Position numbers and translations under genes: made by a program. This document shows positions 1 to 7,170 of a stretch of 22,230 nt of DNA, piece by piece. Position 1 is the first letter of the stretch. Every line of letters begins with the position of its first letter. The notes under the pieces were generated by a model. It worked only from the letters and a program-made list of their open reading frames with translations. It had not been told where the DNA came from and did no database searches. The stretch is from Campylobacterales bacterium (GTDB lineage Bacteria > Campylobacterota > Campylobacteria > Campylobacterales > Hydrogenimonadaceae), in NCBI GenBank assembly GCA_027065635.1, contig JAMONQ010000195.1:1-22230 (forward strand), given 5' to 3'.

Positions 1-125
1 GTTCTGGACTTCTGCCCCTTGTTACCGCGGGTAGCGGTCTTTCCCATTCCGCTTCCCTGTCCTCGACCCACACGCTTGGAAACTTTGGTACTGCCTTGCG
101 CCTTGGTTAGATTGTGAAGTGACAT
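1..125 (-). CDS. rplO: 50S ribosomal protein L15 (uL15), N-terminal part
   Basis: Only the first 41 codons are in the window; the gene runs off the left edge. The ATG at 123-125 opens MSLHNLTKAQGS, followed by the basic RVGRGQGSG and GNKGQKSR segments typical of the L15 N-terminus, which threads into 23S rRNA in the large subunit. It starts 3 nt after the rpsE stop codon, so it is translated as part of the same S10-spc transcript. In most bacteria rpmD (L30) lies between rpsE and rplO; there is no room for it here. Confidence 0.95.
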   Translation of the reverse strand, partial: MSLHNLTKAQGSTKVSKRVGRGQGSGMGKTATRGNKGQKSR

Positions 126-128
126 CTC

Positions 129-572
129 TTATCCTTTGATCCGGCTTAGTGCTTCAACAGTGGCACGAACGAGATTGTTCGGGTTGTTGGAGCCGAGTGA
201 TTTTGTCAGGATATCTTTGATCCCAGCGAGCTCTATCACCGGTCTCGCCGCACCACCGGCAATGACACCCGTACCTTCACTGGCCGGCTTCAGCACTATT
301 TTGCTGGAGTTGTACTTGTGTTCGATATCGTGAGCGATAGTCGAACCTTTTATGTTAACCTTGACCAGGTTTTTGAACGCTTCGTCGATACCTTTTCTGA
401 TGGCATCAGGAACCTCTTTGGCTTTACCCATACCGAAGCCGACGGTTCCGTTGCGATCACCTACGACGACCAGAGCCGTGAAACGGAATCTGCGTCCACC
501 CTTGACGACCTTGGTTACACGGCCTATATTGACGATTACCTCTTCAAAATCTTCTCGATTTATATTTTCCAT
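129..572 (-). CDS. rpsE: 30S ribosomal protein S5 (uS5)
   Basis: This 147-residue protein is a normal-length small-subunit S5, which sits near the mRNA entry site and affects decoding accuracy. The N-terminal double-stranded-RNA-binding domain includes VVKGGRRFRFTALVVVGD, with GTVGFGMGKAKEVP just after it. The C-terminal domain carries EGTGVIAGGAARPV and the closing SNNPNNLVRATVEAL. The ATG at 570-572 follows an AGGAT ribosome site located in the 11-nt gap after rplR. The rplO start follows its stop by 3 nt. It belongs to the spc part of the ribosomal cluster. Confidence 0.97.
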   Translation of the reverse strand: MENINREDFEEVIVNIGRVTKVVKGGRRFRFTALVVVGDRNGTVGFGMGKAKEVPDAIRKGIDEAFKNLVKVNIKGSTIAHDIEHKYNSSKIVLKPASEGTGVIAGGAARPVIELAGIKDILTKSLGSNNPNNLVRATVEALSRIKG

Positions 573-583
573 TATCCTACCCT

Positions 584-940
584 TTAGACCTGTATTCCGT
601 TTTCTCGCAATGCCTCGGCAAATGTTGCGATGACGCCGTGGTAGATATACCCGTTTCGGTCAAATACTGCCTTTTCGATACCTTTTGCTTTCATTGCCGA
701 CGCAATCTCTTCGGCAACTTTCACTGCCGCCTCTTTGTTGGCTTTGAGTCCCATCTTGCGTCCGTCCGCGGCCGCAAGAGTCATACCTGCTGCATCATCG
801 ATTGCCTGGGCGTAGATGTGCTTGTTTGAGCGGAACACGGTAACACGCGGCTTGTCGGCTGTACCGAAAATCTTGCCGCGAACTCGGGCTTTACGCTTTG
901 CACGCTGCATATTTTTCTTTATGAGTAGTGTTCTATTCAT
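584..940 (-). CDS. rplR: 50S ribosomal protein L18 (uL18)
   Basis: This 118-residue L18 binds 5S rRNA, together with L5, in the central protuberance of the large subunit. The basic N-terminus (residues 8-25) precedes the family core KPRVTVFRSNKHIYAQ. The C-terminal part contains FDRNGYIYHGVIATFAEAL, the usual L18 ending. The gene starts 10 nt after the rplF stop and ends 11 nt before the rpsE start, with ribosome sites in the gaps, which implies co-translation with its neighbours. Confidence 0.97.
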   Translation of the reverse strand: MNRTLLIKKNMQRAKRKARVRGKIFGTADKPRVTVFRSNKHIYAQAIDDAAGMTLAAADGRKMGLKANKEAAVKVAEEIASAMKAKGIEKAVFDRNGYIYHGVIATFAEALRENGIQV

Positions 941-950
941 CTTTCAACCC

Positions 951-1484
951 TTATTTACCAGTTTTACCGGCTTTGCGGAGAATGACTTCATCCACATACT
1001 TGACACCCTTGCCCTTGTAAGGCTCAGGCGGTCTGAACGCTCGTATCTCTGCGGCAACCTGTCCCACTTTTTGCTTGTCCTGCCCCTTGACAGAGACAAT
1101 GTTCTTTTCTACGGCAATCTCTATTCCTTCCGGAATCTCGTAGTTTATCGGATGGGAAAAGCCCAGCTGAAGCTCAAGAACCTTTCCTTTTACCGCGGCA
1201 CGATAACCGACACCGTTGATCTCGAGTCTCTTCTCGAAACCCTGTGTCAATCCTGTGATAATGTTTTGTGTCAGCGCCCTGTAGGTTCCCCAGAATGCGC
1301 TGCTCGCCTTATCTTCACCTTTTCGGTGGAAAATGATCTTGTTGTCGGCTATCTCGATATCGACCCGGCCGTGAGTTTCAAGACGCTTGGTATCCTTTCC
1401 CTTGGAAACGACAACTTCTGTACCCTCGACCTTCACTTCGATACCGGCCGGGATATCAATCGGTTTCTTTCCTATTCGTGACAT
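951..1484 (-). CDS. rplF: 50S ribosomal protein L6 (uL6)
   Basis: This 177-residue protein has the two tandem L6 folds; it binds 23S rRNA near the sarcin-ricin loop and factor-binding region. The start is set at MSRIGKKPIDIPAG (ATG at 1482-1484), which has a GGAAAG ribosome site and matches the family start. A longer reading frame to 1562 would overlap rpsH and adds non-homologous residues. The C-terminal signature PEPYKGKGVKY is present. The start lies 10 nt after rpsH. Confidence 0.97.
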   Translation of the reverse strand: MSRIGKKPIDIPAGIEVKVEGTEVVVSKGKDTKRLETHGRVDIEIADNKIIFHRKGEDKASSAFWGTYRALTQNIITGLTQGFEKRLEINGVGYRAAVKGKVLELQLGFSHPINYEIPEGIEIAVEKNIVSVKGQDKQKVGQVAAEIRAFRPPEPYKGKGVKYVDEVILRKAGKTGK

Positions 1485-1494
1485 ACTGCTTTCC

Positions 1495-1890
1495 TTACCA
1501 GATACTGCACAGAACTTCGCCGCCGATTCCGCGCTTGTACGCTTCATCGTTCGGCAAAACACCCTGTGATGTGCTTACTATGATCGTTCCGTAACCGTTT
1601 TTGAAGCGCTTGATCGCCTCTTTGCCCTGATAGACACGACGGCCCGGCTTCGAGATACGTTTTACCTCGTTGATAACGCTGTTACCGTTCTCATCATACT
1701 TCAATACTACATTGATACTCTTTTTTCCATCGTTTTCTACTACTTTGTAGCTCTCGATGTAACCCTTTTCCTGCAATATTTTCATAATCGCTTCAACAAT
1801 TTTCGAATAAAGAAGCGTAGTCACTTCCAGTCTTCGCATTGATGCGTTTCTAATGCGTGTCAATGAATCTGCAATTAGATCGTTCACCAT
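1495..1890 (-). CDS. rpsH: 30S ribosomal protein S8 (uS8)
   Basis: This 131-residue S8 is a primary 16S rRNA binder in the platform; in E. coli it is also the translational repressor of the spc operon. The start is placed at MVNDLIADSLTRIRN, preceded by AAGGAG. The open frame continues upstream to 2067, but that part is a shadow of rpsZ. The C-terminal hallmark GTIIVSTSQGVLPNDEA is intact, as is GIGGEVLC. Whether S8 feedback regulation exists here is not shown by the sequence. Confidence 0.97.
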   Translation of the reverse strand: MVNDLIADSLTRIRNASMRRLEVTTLLYSKIVEAIMKILQEKGYIESYKVVENDGKKSINVVLKYDENGNSVINEVKRISKPGRRVYQGKEAIKRFKNGYGTIIVSTSQGVLPNDEAYKRGIGGEVLCSIW

Positions 1891-1900
1891 TGCTATCTCC

Positions 1901-2086
1901 TTACCAGCTCGATTTTTTGACGCCAGGAAGAAGACCTTCGCTAGCCATTTTACGCAGGCAGATTCGGCATATACCGAAGTCCCTGTATACTGAGTGCGGT
2001 CGGCCGCAGATGCTGCAGCGCGTGTAGGCACGAACTTTGAATTTCGGTTTTCGCTTCTGCTTGGCAATCATAGATTTCTTAGCCAT
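1901..2086 (-). CDS. rpsZ: 30S ribosomal protein S14, zinc-binding type (uS14)
   Basis: This is a 61-residue short S14 of the zinc-ribbon type. Cysteines at residues 24, 27, 40 and 43 form two CxxC pairs (CSIC and CRIC) that would coordinate zinc. This form differs from the longer zinc-free S14 of E. coli and is the usual one in Campylobacterota. The ATG at 2084-2086 overlaps the end of rplE by 8 nt and has AAGGA upstream. The frame extends further upstream, but only into rplE coding sequence. Confidence 0.96.
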   Translation of the reverse strand: MAKKSMIAKQKRKPKFKVRAYTRCSICGRPHSVYRDFGICRICLRKMASEGLLPGVKKSSW

Positions 2087-2630
2087 TTTGTCGTCCTTTT
2101 GCAAAAGGCATACCGAGCTTTTCAAGAAGCGCGAATGCCGCTTTGTCATTGTCGGTAGTGGTTACGATTGTAATATTCATACCGTGTGTCTTGATAATGT
2201 TGTCATACTCCACTTCGGGAAACATCAGTTGCTCGTCCAGACCGAAGTTGTAGTTACCGTGTCCGTCGAATCCGTTTCTGGAGACTCCGCGGAAGTCTTT
2301 GACTCTCGGCAGAGCGATCGATATCAGTTTGTCGAGAAAATTGTACATCATCTTTCCGCGAAGTGTGACTTTTACACCTACGGGCATTCCTTCTCGCACC
2401 TTGAATCCAGCGACCGACTTTCTGGCCGGGACGATGACCGCCTTTTGGCCTGCGATGAGCGTGATAGTGTCGGCGATATTCTGTACGACCTTGGTATCTT
2501 TTGCGTCACTGCCGCAGCCCACGCTGATCACAATCTTTTCAAGCGCAGGAATCAGCATCGGGTTTTCGATACCGAGTTCTTCTTTCAGCAGAGGTTTCAG
2601 CTCTTTATATTTCTCTTGTAGTCTTAGCAT
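2079..2630 (-). CDS. rplE: 50S ribosomal protein L5 (uL5)
   Basis: This 183-residue L5 binds 5S rRNA and contacts the P-site tRNA in the central protuberance. Recognisable parts are MLRLQEKYKELKPLL at the start, RKSVAGFKVREGMPVGVKVT in the middle and LPRVKDFRGVS further on. The ATG at 2628-2630 is preferred over an in-frame GTG at 2639 because AAGGTG lies 6 nt upstream of it. The start is 1 nt after the rplX stop, and the 3' end overlaps rpsZ by 8 nt, both signs of coupled translation. Confidence 0.97.
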   Translation of the reverse strand: MLRLQEKYKELKPLLKEELGIENPMLIPALEKIVISVGCGSDAKDTKVVQNIADTITLIAGQKAVIVPARKSVAGFKVREGMPVGVKVTLRGKMMYNFLDKLISIALPRVKDFRGVSRNGFDGHGNYNFGLDEQLMFPEVEYDNIIKTHGMNITIVTTTDNDKAAFALLEKLGMPFAKGRQNG

Positions 2631-2631
2631 T

Positions 2632-2868
2632 TCATGCACCTTCCACTTTGCGTACGTTGGAGATATGTATCGGCATCTCCTTGTTTACAAATCCGCCTTC
2701 AGGGTTCTTTTCTGTAGGCTTGACAGCTTTTTTCGCCACTTTGCAACCGGCTACGATTACGGAGTCTTTGGCAGGAATCACGCGCAGCACTTCCGCTCTT
2801 TTACCCTTGTCGTCTCCGGCGATGATTTCGACGGTGTCGCCCTTCTTGATCTTGAACTTCTTGGCCAT
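2632..2868 (-). CDS. rplX: 50S ribosomal protein L24 (uL24)
   Basis: This 78-residue L24 is an early assembly protein that initiates folding of 23S rRNA. The KOW motif is clear near the N-terminus: IKKGDTVEIIAGDDKGKRAE. The ATG at 2866-2868 overlaps the rplN stop by one base (TGATG) and lies 5 nt after a strong GGAGGTG ribosome site. An in-frame GTG directly before it is too close to that site to be the main start. Confidence 0.96.
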   Translation of the reverse strand: MAKKFKIKKGDTVEIIAGDDKGKRAEVLRVIPAKDSVIVAGCKVAKKAVKPTEKNPEGGFVNKEMPIHISNVRKVEGA

Positions 2869-3236
2869 CACAGCACCTCCGGAGCGAGGGATACTATCTT
2901 CATGAAGTTTGCATATCGCACTTCACGGCTTACCGGTCCGAAAATCCTCGTACCGATGGGCTCTTTCTTGGAGTCAAGTATAACGGCTGCGTTGTCGTCG
3001 AATCTGATAAGTGATCCGTTTTCTCTCTGGATCTCCTTTTTTGTACGAACGACGACCGCTTTTACTACCTGGCCCTTTTTGACTTTTCCGTTTGGCAGCG
3101 CCTTTTTCACAGATGCGACGATGACGTCGCCGACACTGGCGTATCTTCTTTTGCTGCCGCCGAGAACCTTGATACACATGATCTCTTTGGCTCCGCTGTT
3201 ATCTGCAACATTGAGTCTTGTAAAACTTTGAATCAT
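2868..3236 (-). CDS. rplN: 50S ribosomal protein L14 (uL14)
   Basis: This 122-residue L14 has the standard length of the family; it lies at the subunit interface and forms bridges with 16S rRNA. The N-terminus MIQSFTRLNVADNSGAKE and the segment SVGDVIVASVKKALPNG are conserved. The C-terminal RIFGPVSREVR is also as expected. The start overlaps the rpsQ stop by 4 nt, and the stop shares one base with the rplX start. Confidence 0.97.
   Translation of the reverse strand: MIQSFTRLNVADNSGAKEIMCIKVLGGSKRRYASVGDVIVASVKKALPNGKVKKGQVVKAVVVRTKKEIQRENGSLIRFDDNAAVILDSKKEPIGTRIFGPVSREVRYANFMKIVSLAPEVL
2874..2880 (-). promoter_or_regulatory. Strong ribosome binding site for rplX
   Basis: GGAGGTG lies 5 nt before the ATG at 2868 and inside the 3' end of rplN. 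It is one of the best Shine-Dalgarno matches in the ribosomal cluster, and it decides between ATG and the adjacent in-frame GTG at 2871. Confidence 0.8.
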
Positions 3237-3490
3237 GATCCGACTCCTGAGCTGACTATCTCTTTAAGGCGAAACGATTTGGTTTTCGAAATCGGCCTGC
3301 ACTCGATAGCCGTTACCGTATCGCCAACTTTGGTTTCATTTCTCTCATCGTGTATGAGGTACTTTTTAAATCGCTTGACCGTCTTGTGATAGCGCGGATG
3401 CATTACGCGGCGCTCCACAAGTACAGTTGCGGTTTTGTCTCCCGCTTTTTTGATCACGGTTCCTTGAATAATACGTTTATGAGACGCCAT
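3233..3490 (-). CDS. rpsQ: 30S ribosomal protein S17 (uS17)
   Basis: This 85-residue OB-fold protein binds 16S rRNA and helps early small-subunit assembly. The conserved stretch GTVIKKAGDKTATVLVER and the later HPRYHKTVKRFKKYLIHD identify it. The start at MASHKRIIQG has AAGGAT 7 nt upstream and lies 10 nt after rpmC. The frame is open back to 3571, but that extension is inside rpmC and is not family-like. Confidence 0.97.
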   Translation of the reverse strand: MASHKRIIQGTVIKKAGDKTATVLVERRVMHPRYHKTVKRFKKYLIHDERNETKVGDTVTAIECRPISKTKSFRLKEIVSSGVGS

Positions 3491-3500
3491 TTGTAAATCC

Positions 3501-3692
3501 TTATGCATTCTTCTGCGCGCTGATGGCGGTTTTGATGCGTGCGATATCTTTACGAACCGCCCGAATCTCATTCGGATTCGTTAGCTGCATCGTCTTTAGT
3601 TTGAGTTTCAGCTCAAACAGCTCCATCTTCTTCTCTTTAAGCAATCCTTCAAGCTCCTGAAGGCTCTTCTCTTGAATTTCAGTATATTTCAT
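3501..3692 (-). CDS. rpmC: 50S ribosomal protein L29 (uL29)
   Basis: This 63-residue two-helix protein sits at the polypeptide exit, where it helps bind trigger factor and signal recognition particle. It shows the family pattern: an acidic first helix, ELFELKLKLKTMQLTNP in the middle, then VRKDIARIKT in the second helix. Its start overlaps the end of rplP by 14 nt, the largest overlap in the cluster, so translation is probably coupled to L16. Confidence 0.96.
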   Translation of the reverse strand: MKYTEIQEKSLQELEGLLKEKKMELFELKLKLKTMQLTNPNEIRAVRKDIARIKTAISAQKNA

Positions 3693-4104
3693 TGCTCGCC
3701 TCTTGAGTTACGATTTTTGTCTTGAAAGGAAGTTTGTGCATTGCAAGCGTCAGCGCTTCGCGTGCCAGTTTCTCTTCGACACCCGCCATTTCATAAATGA
3801 TACGGCCGGGCTTGATATTCATAACCCACTTGTCGACCGCGCCTTTACCTTTACCCATCCTTGTCTCCAGCGGCTTGGCTGTAAGAGGTTTGTCAGGGAA
3901 TACACGTATCCATACTTTACCGGTACGCTTGACATGGCGCGTCATCGCGACACGGGCCGCTTCAATCTGACGGCTGTCGATACGTCCCGCTTCCGTAGCC
4001 TTTATACCGATATTTCCGAATGCAAGCTGGTTGCCGCGATATGCTTTACCACGGTTTCTGCCTTTTTGCTGTTTTCTATACTTGGTTCTTTTTGGCATCA
4101 ACAT
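3679..4104 (-). CDS. rplP: 50S ribosomal protein L16 (uL16)
   Basis: This 141-residue L16 contacts the aminoacyl-tRNA arm and is needed late in large-subunit assembly. The N-terminus MLMPKRTKYRKQQKGRN and the loop LETRMGKGKGAV are conserved. Two ATGs are adjacent (4107 and 4104). The second is chosen because the GGAG ribosome site lies 6 nt before it and only 3 nt before the first. The 3' end overlaps rpmC by 14 nt. Confidence 0.97.
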   Translation of the reverse strand: MLMPKRTKYRKQQKGRNRGKAYRGNQLAFGNIGIKATEAGRIDSRQIEAARVAMTRHVKRTGKVWIRVFPDKPLTAKPLETRMGKGKGAVDKWVMNIKPGRIIYEMAGVEEKLAREALTLAMHKLPFKTKIVTQEASNEIY

Positions 4105-4106
4105 CA

Positions 4107-4802
4107 TTAACTCCTTGTACGACGCGGTGCACGACGTCCGCGCTTCTCTTCGGCCGGCTCAGGCTGAATACCCTTTTGGAGTACTTCTCCCTTGAATATC
4201 CATACCTTTACACCGATGATTCCGTATGTTGTATATGCCTGCGCGAATCCGTAATCGATCTTGGCTCTAAGCGTATGAAGCGGCACTCGACCTTCAAGGT
4301 ACCACTCCGTACGTGCCATTTCCGCACCGCCGAGTCGTCCTGCTACCTGGACTTTGATACCCTTGGCTCCGGCTTTCTGTGCAGCCTGGATAACCTTTTT
4401 CATAGCTCTTCTGAATGCTACACGTCGCTCGAGCTGAGTAGCGATATTTTCGGCTGCAAGCTGTGCGGAAGCCTGAGGACGCTTCTCTTCGCGAATATTG
4501 AGAGCTACCGGCTTTTGAACCATATTTTGCAGACGGCTCTTCAGCTTTTCGATATCGGCACCCTTTTTACCTATAATGATGCCGGGGCGTGCAGCCACTA
4601 TCGTTACCCGCAGTCGCTTCGCAGTTCTCTCGATAATGATATCCGCGATACCTGCATAATAGAGCTCTTTTTTAAGAAATTTTCTTATCTTGTCATCTTC
4701 CGCGACGAACGCCGGGACGCGCTGCCAATTCGGATACCAGCGGGAAGACCAGTTTCTGTTGATACCAAGACGCAAACCGATCGGATTGACTTTCTGACCC
4801 AT
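4107..4802 (-). CDS. rpsC: 30S ribosomal protein S3 (uS3)
   Basis: This 231-residue S3 lies at the mRNA entry tunnel of the small subunit and contributes to helicase activity there. A type II KH domain with the GxxG loop is visible in ARPGIIIGKKGADIEKL (around residues 70-87). The C-terminal domain carries GRLGGAEMARTEWYLEGRVP. The extreme C-terminus is a short Arg-rich tail (GRRAPRRTRS). The ATG shares one base with the rplV stop (TAATG). Confidence 0.97.
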   Translation of the reverse strand: MGQKVNPIGLRLGINRNWSSRWYPNWQRVPAFVAEDDKIRKFLKKELYYAGIADIIIERTAKRLRVTIVAARPGIIIGKKGADIEKLKSRLQNMVQKPVALNIREEKRPQASAQLAAENIATQLERRVAFRRAMKKVIQAAQKAGAKGIKVQVAGRLGGAEMARTEWYLEGRVPLHTLRAKIDYGFAQAYTTYGIIGVKVWIFKGEVLQKGIQPEPAEEKRGRRAPRRTRS

Positions 4803-5128
4803 TACTTATCCTTCGCTTCCGTGACTTCGACGATCACGTGTGATGTTGGTTTCATTATGCGTGACGCACGGCCGCGTGCCCGCGGTTTCCATCTCTTGAG
4901 GACAGGGCCCTTGTCGATTCGACATGAAGAGATCACGACCTCTTCAGGCTCATATCCGCCGTTGGCGACTGCCGAGGCTATCACTTTGCTGATGACTTTC
5001 GCCGCTTTGTTCGGCATGAACTCGAGACTCGCAAGTGCAAGCTCCGCATTCATTCCCTGAACTTCGCGAGCGATGAGTCTCGCTTTCGTAGGGCTTAGTC
5101 TGATGAATTTAAGTGTCGCTCTGCTCAT
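4802..5128 (-). CDS. rplV: 50S ribosomal protein L22 (uL22)
   Basis: This 108-residue L22 lines the nascent peptide tunnel with its long beta-hairpin; macrolide resistance changes map there in other bacteria. RLSPTKARLIAREVQGM near the N-terminus and the hairpin segment LKRWKPRARGRASRI are typical. Two adjacent ATGs occur (5131 and 5128). The second, giving MSRATLKFIRL, has better spacing from the AGGGG ribosome site. It starts 10 nt after rpsS and its stop overlaps the rpsC start by one base. Confidence 0.97.
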   Translation of the reverse strand: MSRATLKFIRLSPTKARLIAREVQGMNAELALASLEFMPNKAAKVISKVIASAVANGGYEPEEVVISSCRIDKGPVLKRWKPRARGRASRIMKPTSHVIVEVTEAKDK

Positions 5129-5138
5129 CATCTACCCC

Positions 5139-5420
5139 TTACTTCCCGATCTTTTTCTGAACAGAGCCCTTGTGGCCTCTGAACGTTCTTGTCGGTGCAA
5201 ACTCGCCGAGTTTGTAACCGACATGGTTCTCTGTAATATATACTGGAACGAACTGTCGTCCGTTATGGACATTGATGGTCAAACCGATCATCTCCGGGAA
5301 GATGGTGCTTCGGCGTGACCACGTCTTTATCGGTTTCGTATCACCGGTCTCTTTTGCCTTGAGTACCTTTTTCATCAGATGCTCGTCTATAAAAGGACCT
5401 TTTTTAATCGATCTTGCCAT
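5139..5420 (-). CDS. rpsS: 30S ribosomal protein S19 (uS19)
   Basis: This 93-residue S19 sits in the small-subunit head near the A-site and touches L5 across the interface. MARSIKKGPFIDEHL is the diagnostic N-terminus, and VHNGRQFVPVYITENHVGYK with GEFAPTRTFRGH completes the family signature. It lies in the usual place between rplB and rplV, with an 11-nt gap upstream and a 10-nt gap downstream. Confidence 0.97.
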   Translation of the reverse strand: MARSIKKGPFIDEHLMKKVLKAKETGDTKPIKTWSRRSTIFPEMIGLTINVHNGRQFVPVYITENHVGYKLGEFAPTRTFRGHKGSVQKKIGK

Positions 5421-5431
5421 TAGTTACCCTC

Positions 5432-6262
5432 TTATTTCTTTTTGCGTCGTGAAATGATCAGTTTGTCACTAGCTTTTTTACGACGAGTTTTAAAGCCTTT
5501 TGTCGGCATACCCCAAGGTGTCACAGGATGACGTCCCGAGTTTGTCTTGCCTTCACCACCGCCGTGGGGGTGATCCACCGGGTTCATAGCTGAACCGCGC
5601 GTCTGCGGACGTATACCGAGATGGCGGCTTCGTCCAGCTTTACCGATGACGATATTCGCAAACTCTTCATTGCCGACGGTTCCTACAGTGGCCATGCACT
5701 CACCGAGGATCTTGCGCATCTCGGAGCTGGGCAGCCTGACAATGACATATTTCCCTTCGCGTCCCATAATCTGCGCGTATCCTCCGGCACTCCTTACGAT
5801 CTGTCCGCCTTTACCGGGCTTCATTTCGATATTGTGAACGAGTGTACCCACCGGAATGTTTTTGAGCTTCATTGCGTTTCCGGGTTTGATATCCAGCCCC
5901 GATTCAGCAGCCTGAACCTTGTCGCCTACCTTAAGGCCGCTCGGCTGAATGATATAGCGCTTTTCGCCGTCAGCATAGTTTATGAGGCAGATACGGCAGT
6001 TTCTGTACGGATCGTACTCGATAGTCGCTACGGTTCCTTCGATGCCGAACTTGTTGCGTTTGAAATCTATAATACGATAGAGTTTCTTCGCACCGGCCTC
6101 TTTGTGTCTGGAGGTGATTCTACCCCGGTTGTTGCGTCCGGCTTTCGCAGGCAGCTTTTTGAGCAGCTTGCGAACGGTCGGTTTAGATGTGATATCGGAG
6201 CTGTCCACTACGCTCATGTAGCGTCGGCTCGGAGTATACGGTTTATATGTTTTTATTGCCAT
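5432..6262 (-). CDS. rplB: 50S ribosomal protein L2 (uL2)
   Basis: This 276-residue L2 is the most conserved large-subunit protein; it supports subunit joining and the peptidyl transferase centre. NRGRITSRHKEAGAKKLYR in the N-terminal part and NPVDHPHGGGEGK near the C-terminus are diagnostic; the latter contains the His important for peptidyl transfer in E. coli. The C-terminal tail is strongly basic. It starts 10 nt after rplW and ends 11 nt before rpsS. Confidence 0.98.
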   Translation of the reverse strand: MAIKTYKPYTPSRRYMSVVDSSDITSKPTVRKLLKKLPAKAGRNNRGRITSRHKEAGAKKLYRIIDFKRNKFGIEGTVATIEYDPYRNCRICLINYADGEKRYIIQPSGLKVGDKVQAAESGLDIKPGNAMKLKNIPVGTLVHNIEMKPGKGGQIVRSAGGYAQIMGREGKYVIVRLPSSEMRKILGECMATVGTVGNEEFANIVIGKAGRSRHLGIRPQTRGSAMNPVDHPHGGGEGKTNSGRHPVTPWGMPTKGFKTRRKKASDKLIISRRKKK

Positions 6263-6272
6263 CTTCTATTCC

Positions 6273-6554
6273 TTACGCACTCAAGCTCTCGATGTTGGCG
6301 CCCTCTGGGAGCTTCACATAGAACTTTTTGAAATCTGCACGCTTTCCCTCTTTTCCGCGAAAGCGTTTAACCTTACCGTTTTGGCGAAGCGAGTTTACCT
6401 TCACCGGATTGACGCCGAAATACTCTTTGAAGATAGCTTTTAGCTGATTCTTCGTTACTTTCGGCGATGTCTGAACCACTATGACCCCCTCTTCCTGAAG
6501 ACCGAGCGTCTTTTCGGTGTAGAGTATAGATTTGATGTCTGTAATATCTGCCAT
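6273..6554 (-). CDS. rplW: 50S ribosomal protein L23 (uL23)
   Basis: This 93-residue L23 lies at the peptide exit site and docks trigger factor and signal recognition particle. ILYTEKTLGLQEEG and the segment TKNQLKAIFKEYFGVNPVKV match the family. The basic loop KVKRFRGKEGKRADFKK is present. The ATG lies one base after the rplD stop, and its GAGGG ribosome site is inside rplD. Confidence 0.97.
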   Translation of the reverse strand: MADITDIKSILYTEKTLGLQEEGVIVVQTSPKVTKNQLKAIFKEYFGVNPVKVNSLRQNGKVKRFRGKEGKRADFKKFYVKLPEGANIESLSA

Positions 6555-6555
6555 C

Positions 6556-7170
6556 TTAGCCCTCTTTCGTCAGATTTTCCCAAACCGCTTTTTCGATAAC
6601 AACCGCGCGGTACGCTGCTGCCAGATAGCCGTTGAGTTCATTCTCTTCGATCAAATAACAGTTCGGAAGATTCCTAAATGCCAGGTAGGTCTTATCGTCG
6701 ATAAGCGATTTTACCCACAGAGCGTCACGCTCGCCAAGCTTGTTCATCATCGCGGCGGCATCTTTCGTCTTTCCGCTCGCTACTTCTATATTGTCGACGA
6801 TATAGAGCTTTCCGTTGGCAGCCTTTTCCGCAAGAGCGTGCATAAGAGCGAGCCGCTTCTGCTTCTTGTTGACTTTCTGATTGTAGTTACGGTTGGCCTT
6901 CGGTCCGAAAGCAACACCGCCGCCTACAAAAAGCGGTGACCTGATCGATCCGGCTCGCGCACCGCCTCTTCCTTTCTGGGCCCACGGCTTTTTACCGCCG
7001 CCGCTGACTGCGGAGCGGTTCTTGCTGTGTGCCGTATTGGAGCGGAGAGCGGCCTGATATGACTTTACATACAGATACAGGTTGTGCGGACTCGCCTCAA
7101 GGAAACTCGCCGGTACCTCGGCATCACCCGCCTTTTCCAGATTTTCATTTAAAACTACTGCCGTACTCAT
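6556..7170 (-). CDS. rplD: 50S ribosomal protein L4 (uL4)
   Basis: This 204-residue L4 reaches into the exit tunnel; in gamma-proteobacteria it also represses the S10 operon. The tunnel loop is recognisable from GGGKKPWAQKGRGGARAGS to SPLFVGGGVAFGP (about residues 56-89), followed by LALMHALAEKA. Its ATG overlaps the rplC stop by 4 nt. Autoregulation by L4 in this organism is not demonstrated; the leader hairpin upstream of rpsJ would be the place to look. Confidence 0.97.
   Translation of the reverse strand: MSTAVVLNENLEKAGDAEVPASFLEASPHNLYLYVKSYQAALRSNTAHSKNRSAVSGGGKKPWAQKGRGGARAGSIRSPLFVGGGVAFGPKANRNYNQKVNKKQKRLALMHALAEKAANGKLYIVDNIEVASGKTKDAAAMMNKLGERDALWVKSLIDDKTYLAFRNLPNCYLIEENELNGYLAAAYRAVVIEKAVWENLTKEG

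Noticed and set aside
2299..3231. A 310-codon open frame on the plus strand across rplE, rplX and rplN
   Set aside because: Antisense to three conserved genes in tight operon order; its composition is that of a reverse-strand shadow.
4020..5060. A 346-codon open frame on the plus strand across rplP, rpsC and rplV
   Set aside because: It lies fully antisense to three unmistakable ribosomal genes, has Cys/Ser/Leu-rich low-quality composition and no family match; it is a shadow frame.
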